Origin: Catellatospora bangladeshensis
GTDB taxonomy: Bacteria; Actinomycetota; Actinomycetes; Mycobacteriales; Micromonosporaceae
DNA length: 64,000 nucleotides
Reading direction: 5' to 3'
Assembly (NCBI RefSeq): GCF_016862575.1
Contig: NZ_BONF01000026.1
Coordinates: 1 to 64,000, forward strand
Part shown: piece by piece, positions 59,008 through 64,000 of the stretch
Numbering within the stretch: the first letter of the stretch is position 1
How the letters are laid out: every line of letters begins with the position of its first letter
Notes under the pieces: model-generated
What the model was told of the DNA's origin: nothing
Seen by the model: the letters and a program-made list of their open reading frames with translations, nothing else
Database searches by the model: none
Made by a program: the position numbers and the translations under genes

Positions 59008-59805
59008 ATGTCTGAGCTTGCAGAACGTCCGCTGGCCGCCGTCACCGGCGCGTCCAGCGGCATCGGCCTCGCGCTGGCCCGGCAGTTCGCGCAGCACGGC
59101 TACGACCTGGTGCTCGTGGCCGACGACCCGGCCATCACGACGGCCGCGGCGCAGCTGCGCGACGGCGGCACCACGGTGCGCGCCGCCCAGCTCGATCTGA
59201 CCTCGTACGACGCCGTCGAGCAGTTCTACGACCTGATCACGGACGAGGGACGGCCGCTGGACGCGCTCGCCGTCAACGCGGGCGTCGGGGTGGGCGGCGC
59301 GTTCGTCGACAACGACCTGGCCGCCGAGCTGCGGCTGATCGAGCTGAACGTGGCCTCCGCCGTCCACCTGGCCCATCGCGCGCTGGCGGACATGGCGCGG
59401 CAGGGCCACGGGCGGGTGCTGTTCACGTCCTCGATCGCCGCGACCATGCCCGGCCCGTACTTCGCCACGTACGCCGCGTCCAAGGCGTTCCTCTACTCCT
59501 TCGCCGAGGCGCTGCGGGCGGAGGTGGAGGACAGCGGCGTGCACGTGACGGCGCTGCTGCCGGGCCCGACGGACACCCCGTTCTTCGAGCGGGCGGGCAT
59601 GCAGGACACCAAGGTCGCCACCGGGCCCAAGGACGACCCGGACGACGTGGCACGGGAGGCGTACGAGGCGCTCATGGCCGGGGATGACCAGGTGGTGGCG
59701 GGCTCGTTCCGCAACCGGCTGCAGACCAAGGCCGCCCGGGTGCTGCCCGAGAAGGTCAAGGCGCACCTGCACGGCCGCCAGACCGAACCCGGCTCCGGGA
59801 AGTGA
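59008..59805 (+). CDS. Short-chain dehydrogenase, DltE/YqjQ-like
   Basis: 265 residues. TGASSGIGLALARQFA, NAGVG, the catalytic FTSSIAATMPGPYFATYAASKAF with Ser, Tyr and Lys, and a C-terminal KAARVLPEKVKAHLHGRQTEPGSGK extension typical of membrane-proximal SDRs. NAD(P)H-dependent. GGGGGAGA precedes the ATG. Confidence 0.82.
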   Translation: MSELAERPLAAVTGASSGIGLALARQFAQHGYDLVLVADDPAITTAAAQLRDGGTTVRAAQLDLTSYDAVEQFYDLITDEGRPLDALAVNAGVGVGGAFVDNDLAAELRLIELNVASAVHLAHRALADMARQGHGRVLFTSSIAATMPGPYFATYAASKAFLYSFAEALRAEVEDSGVHVTALLPGPTDTPFFERAGMQDTKVATGPKDDPDDVAREAYEALMAGDDQVVAGSFRNRLQTKAARVLPEKVKAHLHGRQTEPGSGK

Positions 59806-59816
59806 GGAGCAGCCGC

Positions 59817-59975
59817 ATGGACAGCGTCGCCACCCGCAGCCGCCCCTGGCTGGCCCTGTACGACGCGAGCCGGGCCACCCTCGCCTCGCGCCTGTCGTTC
59901 ACCGGCCGCGCCCGGCGACCACGCCGGCTGCCCCGGCCGCGCCGGCCGCACCAGCAGCACCACGGTGGCCGATGA
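59817..59975 (+). pseudogene. Short ORF, probable remnant of an acyl-CoA ligase N-terminus
   Basis: 52 codons with a good ribosome site (GAGGAGC) and an ATGA overlap with the ligD-like gene. The first ~20 residues (VATRSRPWLALYDASRAT) look like the N-terminus of long-chain acyl-CoA ligases; after that the sequence becomes Arg/Pro-rich and unlike any domain. I read it as a deletion scar that is still translated and may couple translation of the next gene. A genuine small protein cannot be excluded. Confidence 0.4.
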
Positions 59976-61570
59976 CGGACCGGCTCACGGCGTACCGGCG
60001 GAAACGGGACTTCGAGCGCACGCCGGAGCCGGCCGGGCAGGCCGGTACGGCGGCGGGAGACGGTTCCCGCGCCTTCGTGGTGCAGCGTCACCGCGCCCGC
60101 CGCACCCACTACGACTTCCGGCTGGAGATCGACGGGGTGCTGGTCAGCTGGGCCGTGCCGAAGGGGCCGACGCTGGATCCGGAGGTACGCCGGATCGCGG
60201 TCCACGTCGAGGACCACCCGCTGGAGTACTTCGACTTCGAGGGCGTCATCCCCGCGGGCCAGTACGGCGCCGGAGACGTGATCGTCTGGGACGCGGGCAC
60301 GTGGCAGCCCGGCCCCGGCAAGGGCGGCGAGACCGATCCGGGCCGCGCGGTGCGCGCGGGCGAGCTGCATCTGGACCTGTTCGGGCAGAAGCTGCGCGGC
60401 AGGTTCGTGCTGGTGCGCACGGGCGCGGCGGGCTCGGCCAAGGAGGACTGGCTGCTGCTGCACAAGCACGACGAGTTCGCGGTGCCCGGCTGGAGCGCCG
60501 AGGAGCACCCGCAGTCGGTGCTGTCCGGCCGGACCAACGACGAGGTCAAGGCGGACCCGGACCGGTTGTGGCGCTCCGGCGCGCCGGCCGCGCGGGCCGC
60601 CGTGACGCTGCGGGCCCGCGAGGTGCAGCCCGACGAGCTGGCCGCACTGGACGCGCTGCCCGCGGGCGGCGGCCGGTGGCACGTGTTCGGCCGTGACCTG
60701 CGGGTCACCAACCTCGACAAGATCCTGTTCCCGGGCCGCCCCGGCGAGGACCCGGTGAGCAAGCGCGAACTGTTGCGATACACCGCGCAGATCGCGCCGA
60801 CCGCCCTGCCGTACCTGCTCCGGCGCGCGCTGAACCTGCACCGCTACCCCAACGGCGCGCAGGGCAAGGGCTTCTGGCACAAGCAGCTGCCCGAGCACGC
60901 GCCCCCGTGGCTGCCGCGCTGGGACAACCCCGACGCCGATCCGGGCGAGACGACCACGTACCTGGTCGTGGACGAGCCCGCCGCGCTGCTGTGGGCGGCG
61001 AACTTCGGCGCGCTCGAATGGCACCCGTGGACGTCCTGCGTCGAGCACCCGCAGCTGCCGACGTACGCGCTGGTCGACCTGGACCCCGGCGAGCGCACCA
61101 GCTGGGAGGAGATCCTCGTGCTGGCGCGGCTGCACCGCACCGCGTTCGAGCACCTGGGGATCACGGCGCGGGCCAAGGTGACCGGCCGCCGCGGCATCCA
61201 GATCTGGGTCCCGATCGCCCCCGGCCCGGACTTCGACGACACGCGCGCCTGGGTGGAGCGGCTCTCGCGCACGGTGGGCGCGGTCGTGCCGGAGCTGGTC
61301 AGCTGGAAGTGGCAGAAGGCCCAGCGGGGCGGGCTGGCCCGGCTCGACTACACGCAGAACGCGATCAACAAGACGCTGGTCGGGCCGTACAGTCCCCGCC
61401 CCGCGCCGGGCGCGCCCGTGTCGGCGCCGATCACGTGGGACGAGCTGGACGATCCGGAGCTGCGCCCCGACGGCTTCACCATCCGCACCATGCCGCAGCG
61501 CCTGGCCGAGCACGGCGACCTGTTCCGCGCCGTGCTCGGCCAGCCGCAGCAACTGCCCGCCCTGAGCTAG
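59972..61570 (+). CDS. LigD-type phosphoesterase-polymerase without ligase domain
   Basis: 532 residues. Residues ~25-190 are the 3'-phosphoesterase domain (FVVQRHRARRTHYDFRLEIDGVL, VEDHPLEYFDFEGVIPAGQYG). Residues ~240-525 are the archaeo-eukaryotic primase-type polymerase domain (NLDKILFPG, YALVDLDPGERTSWEE with the metal aspartates, ARAKVTGRRGIQIWVPI). The ATP-dependent ligase domain of full LigD is absent and would have to come from another gene. It prepares and fills broken DNA ends in NHEJ; no ku gene is next to it here. Confidence 0.85.
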   Translation: MTDRLTAYRRKRDFERTPEPAGQAGTAAGDGSRAFVVQRHRARRTHYDFRLEIDGVLVSWAVPKGPTLDPEVRRIAVHVEDHPLEYFDFEGVIPAGQYGAGDVIVWDAGTWQPGPGKGGETDPGRAVRAGELHLDLFGQKLRGRFVLVRTGAAGSAKEDWLLLHKHDEFAVPGWSAEEHPQSVLSGRTNDEVKADPDRLWRSGAPAARAAVTLRAREVQPDELAALDALPAGGGRWHVFGRDLRVTNLDKILFPGRPGEDPVSKRELLRYTAQIAPTALPYLLRRALNLHRYPNGAQGKGFWHKQLPEHAPPWLPRWDNPDADPGETTTYLVVDEPAALLWAANFGALEWHPWTSCVEHPQLPTYALVDLDPGERTSWEEILVLARLHRTAFEHLGITARAKVTGRRGIQIWVPIAPGPDFDDTRAWVERLSRTVGAVVPELVSWKWQKAQRGGLARLDYTQNAINKTLVGPYSPRPAPGAPVSAPITWDELDDPELRPDGFTIRTMPQRLAEHGDLFRAVLGQPQQLPALS

Positions 61571-62154
61571 AGGGCGCCGCCACTCTGCGGCGTCGTGCCG
61601 GTCTCCGCTCGTACGGTCGAGGCCGCGTCGCCCGCGCTGGCCTTCACCGACTCGACCGCCTGCTGCACCGGCTCGCGCAGGTGCTCCTTGACCTCGCCGG
61701 CCACCTCCGTGGCCTTCCCCTTGATGTCCTCGGCGTGCTCGGACAGGGTGTCCTTGAGCTGGCCCGCGATGCGCTGCTCGGGCTCGCTCGCCGGGATCAG
61801 CGCGGAGATCAGCACCCCCGTGCCGAACGCGATGAGCCCCGCCGCCAGCGGGCTGCCCTGGGTCTGTGACAGCACCTTCTGCTGCGCGGCGCCCGCCGCG
61901 TCGCCGACCGAACCGGCCGCGGCCGACGCGCGTTCGGCCAGCGCCGACGCCGGGCCGCTGCTCGCCTCGACCGGGTGCTGCACGGTGCCCATGATCTTCT
62001 CGCGGACCGAGCGCGCGGCACCGCGCATGCGGTCCACCCGCCGGCCCACGACCCGGGACGGGCTGACCCGGTCGGTCAGCGCGTCCACGTCGGTGCGCAG
62101 GTCCTCACGGGTGCGCTCGATGTCGCGGCGGATCTGATCCGTGTCGGTGCTCAT
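61567..62154 (-). CDS. DUF3618 family protein
   Basis: 195 residues. TDQIRRDIERTREDLRTDVDALTDRVSPSRVV is the DUF3618 signature. An Ala-rich stretch, one hydrophobic helix (PLAAGLIAFGTGVLISALIP) and a long amphipathic tail follow. Function unknown. Its stop codon shares CTAG with the stop of the convergent LigD-type gene. Confidence 0.8.
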   Translation of the reverse strand: MSTDTDQIRRDIERTREDLRTDVDALTDRVSPSRVVGRRVDRMRGAARSVREKIMGTVQHPVEASSGPASALAERASAAAGSVGDAAGAAQQKVLSQTQGSPLAAGLIAFGTGVLISALIPASEPEQRIAGQLKDTLSEHAEDIKGKATEVAGEVKEHLREPVQQAVESVKASAGDAASTVRAETGTTPQSGGAL

Positions 62155-62597
62155 GGTGTCTTCCTCTCCTCCTCCGGATGCCCGCGCAGCGCGGACGGCA
62201 TCTGCTTGACCGACTCCGCCGTCTGCGGCATCGGCCGCAGCTCGCGCAGCCGCGCCCGGCCGGTCGTGTACAGCACGGCCGCGGCGATGCCCCACAGGAC
62301 GGCGACCAGCACGGCCGCCCAGCCCGGGTCCATCACGGCCGACAGCAGCCGCCACAACGCCAGCGAGACGAACAGCAGCATCAGGTTCGCCGCGACCGCG
62401 GCGCCGCCGAACATGCCGGCGGCCTTGCCGGCCTTGGCCGTCTCCTGGCGCAGCTCCGCCCTGGCCAGTTCGAGCTCCTGCCGCATCAGCGTGGACAGGT
62501 CGGTGCTGATCTCGCCCAGCAGCTCGCCGATCGACTGCTGCGACGTCCCGCCCCCGCCGTCGGGGGTCAGGTCCGTACGCAGCGGTTCGGTCCTCAT
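62151..62597 (-). CDS. Phage-holin-like (Act_holin/DUF1469) membrane protein
   Basis: 148 residues. An N-terminal helix with LGEISTDLSTLMRQELELARAEL precedes two membrane helices (~62-85 and ~92-112) and a charged tail. This family accompanies DUF3618 proteins in actinobacteria and has no proven lytic role. ATGA overlaps on both sides link it to its neighbours. Confidence 0.8.
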   Translation of the reverse strand: MRTEPLRTDLTPDGGGGTSQQSIGELLGEISTDLSTLMRQELELARAELRQETAKAGKAAGMFGGAAVAANLMLLFVSLALWRLLSAVMDPGWAAVLVAVLWGIAAAVLYTTGRARLRELRPMPQTAESVKQMPSALRGHPEEERKTP

Positions 62598-63337
62598 CGC
62601 GGCACCTCGCTCTCCCGCTCGTAGCGGCCCGCGCCGCCCGAGTACGCGAGCTCGTCCGGCGTCACGTGACCCGTGGTGGCGCCCAGCCCGGTGCCGGTGC
62701 CCGGCATGCCGGTGCGTGCGTCGGCGACCGGCACGGCCGGTGCGGGCAGGTGCACGTCGCGGTGCCCGTCGCCGCCCGCCGCGACGATGCCGCGGGTCAG
62801 CCGGCCCACGACCAGGCCCGCCGCGAGCGCACCGAGCAGGAACGTGCCCGGGTGCCGGCGTGCGTAGTCGCGTACCTCGTCGAGCAGCTGGCCCGGCTCG
62901 CGGTGCTCCAGCCAGTCCGCGGCGCGGTGGGCCCTGCTGGAGACCTCCTGCATCAGTTCGCCGGCCATCCGGTCGGATCCGTTGCCGGTGCGCATCGACG
63001 ACAGATCGTCGGCGAGCGTACGCAGCCCCGATGCCACACGTTCCTGCTGCGTGGCAGCCTGCCCGCGCAGCTCGTCGGTGGCCGAGCCGGCCAGGTTGCG
63101 CATCTGGCTGCCGGTCTCCTGAGCGACGTGCTTAGCCTGCTCCGTCGCCGTCTTGGCGACGTCCTTGGCCTGCTCGCCGGTGCTCGTCGGGGCACCGGTG
63201 GTGTGCGGGTCGTACGAGCCGGTCGTCATCGCGGGCTCGTCCGCGAAGGGCGGCTGCGCGGTGAAGCCGGTCGTACCCTCGTCTATGCCGCTGCCGGGCC
63301 GGCCGGGGTCGGTCGTGCCCTGGTAATGCTGGGTCAT
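62594..63337 (-). CDS. Envelope-associated protein with late membrane helix, function unknown
   Basis: 247 residues. A disordered Thr/Gly-rich N-terminus leads into a coiled-coil-like amphipathic region (EQAKDVAKTATEQAKHVAQE, LRTLADDLSSM) and a membrane helix near 165-185 (GTFLLGALAAGLVVGRLT). It heads the three-gene unit with the holin-like and DUF3618 proteins. GAGGGGGA precedes the ATG. Confidence 0.7.
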   Translation of the reverse strand: MTQHYQGTTDPGRPGSGIDEGTTGFTAQPPFADEPAMTTGSYDPHTTGAPTSTGEQAKDVAKTATEQAKHVAQETGSQMRNLAGSATDELRGQAATQQERVASGLRTLADDLSSMRTGNGSDRMAGELMQEVSSRAHRAADWLEHREPGQLLDEVRDYARRHPGTFLLGALAAGLVVGRLTRGIVAAGGDGHRDVHLPAPAVPVADARTGMPGTGTGLGATTGHVTPDELAYSGGAGRYERESEVPR

Positions 63338-63607
63338 CGTGTTCCCCCTCCACACGGTGGAAGCGATCGCCGATCAGCTCCGATCAAGGCCCTGGTACGG
63401 CTCGCGACGCTCCTCCCAATTCGCCCCACGTTCCCCGACAGTGGCCGCCGAAACCCTGTTTCCGCTGGTGATAGTGGTTTTTTGGCGTTTGTGGCCGCCC
63501 GGTGGCGGCGCTGGAGGCGACCAAGGAGGCCCTCGGCGAGAGCAGCTAGTGCCGGGCAGCAGGCACCCCGCCCACGCGGACGCGGGCGGGGTGCCGGTTT
63601 GGGGCGC
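63338..63607. other. Gene-free region upstream of the envelope unit
   Basis: 270 bp without a credible gene. It contains a perfect GAAAC-CCT-GTTTC palindrome (63450-63462) like the regulon motif but without a third half, and a hairpin at 63562-63595. Confidence 0.5.
63562..63595. terminator. Hairpin terminator after the catalase gene
   Basis: A perfect 12-bp stem (63562-63573 with 63584-63595) and a 10-base loop, 12 bases beyond the catalase stop. Confidence 0.7.
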
Positions 63608-64000
63608 TCAGGCGGCGATGCCGGCGACCGGGCGGTCGTAGTGGCGGTGGGCGATGATCGCGTCCTGGACCTCGGTGAAGAAGCCGGCGTCGGGCGCGGC
63701 GTCCGGGGCCAGGAACACCACGCCGTCCAGCGCGGCCGCCATCGGCTTGCTGGGCACGTCCCCGGTCCGGTCGGAGACCTCGTACACCGGCAGCCGGGCC
63801 GCCTGGACCAGCCGGTCGCCGACGCCGAGCACGATGAGCGGCTTGGCGTGCTTGTAGGCCTCGGCCACGAAGTGCACCGCCACGCCGTCCGCGACCAGCA
63901 GGTCGGCCGCCGCGTCGCCGCCGCCGACCGCGACCGCGTCGTACAGCACCGACGCGACCGTGTTCATGGCCTTGTCCACCGGCAGCGTGCCGCCGGAGGC
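63608..64000 (-). CDS. katE: Large-subunit catalase, C-terminal domain (partial)
   Basis: The last 130 residues of a gene that continues past the window edge. GGTLPVDKAMNTVASVLYDAVAVGGG and HFVAEAYKHAKPLIVLG are the flavodoxin/DJ-1-like C-terminal domain of HPII-type catalases, which caps the heme domain and helps stability. The catalytic heme domain lies outside the window, so activity cannot be judged. Confidence 0.82.
   Translation of the reverse strand, partial: ASGGTLPVDKAMNTVASVLYDAVAVGGGDAAADLLVADGVAVHFVAEAYKHAKPLIVLGVGDRLVQAARLPVYEVSDRTGDVPSKPMAAALDGVVFLAPDAAPDAGFFTEVQDAIIAHRHYDRPVAGIAA

Noticed and set aside
63502-63549. Short reading frame VAALEATKEALGESS before a stop
   Set aside because: Only 15 codons with no ribosome site; at most a gene remnant.

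Overview
The window is very GC-rich actinobacterial DNA with tightly packed, often ATGA/GTGA-overlapping genes, several leaderless starts, a fused anti-sigma/STAS pair and large-subunit catalase. Codon use, gene content and the intergenic hairpins suggest a soil or plant-litter Micromonosporaceae; this assignment is inference. No rRNA, tRNA, CRISPR array, insertion sequence or prophage was seen.

Layout. 1-5.7 kb: alcohol dehydrogenase, lipoprotein, hemerythrin, phospholipase D-like protein, anti-sigma/STAS pair, CitE-like lyase. 5.8-17.2 kb: a membrane protein, a secreted chlorophyllase-like hydrolase, a second membrane protein, an IclR regulator, and a divergent six-gene catabolic operon (flavin reductase fusion, acyl-CoA-dehydrogenase-like flavoprotein, two aldehyde dehydrogenases, an isocitrate-lyase-family enzyme, an FAD monooxygenase). 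17.2-27.8 kb: small hydrolases and regulators, then a pectin island made of a membrane sigma factor fused to an extracellular pectate-lyase-like beta-helix, divergent from a pectinesterase and a pectate lyase. 28.3-36.9 kb: a nine-gene operon whose members resemble the plant chlorophyll-breakdown enzymes (chlorophyllase, pheophorbide oxygenase, red chlorophyll catabolite reductase twice, chlorophyll b reductase). 37.0-46.5 kb: a branched-chain/aromatic-type ABC importer in one operon with WxL and DUF916-type surface proteins. 46.6-59 kb: membrane protein, chorismate mutase, MFS transporter, MarR/MmpL pair, cytochrome bd oxidase, a HisD-like/SDR/membrane operon and an ArsR/SRPBCC pair. 59-64 kb: SDR, a probable acyl-CoA ligase remnant, a LigD-type polymerase/phosphoesterase, three envelope-stress-type small proteins and the end of a catalase.

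Three signals tie the window together. (1) A three-half-site operator, GAAAC-N3-GTTTC-N7-GAAAC, lies in front of at least seven transcription units (an eighth site has the palindrome only). Its geometry fits an IclR-family protein, and one such regulator is encoded at 8707-9516. The predicted regulon links the secreted hydrolase, the catabolic operon, the chlorophyll-breakdown-like operon, the ABC/WxL uptake operon and the MFS transporter. (2) Three unrelated genes carry in-frame insertions of paired ~39-bp palindromes that all encode one 13-residue peptide motif in the same reading frame. (3) A family of ~65-bp hairpins sits at convergent gene junctions.

Taken together, I read the region as a plant-litter utilisation locus: pectin depolymerisation, plus capture, import and oxidative breakdown of a chlorophyll-derived or similar tetrapyrrole/aromatic substrate. 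The substrate is inferred, not shown by the sequence.
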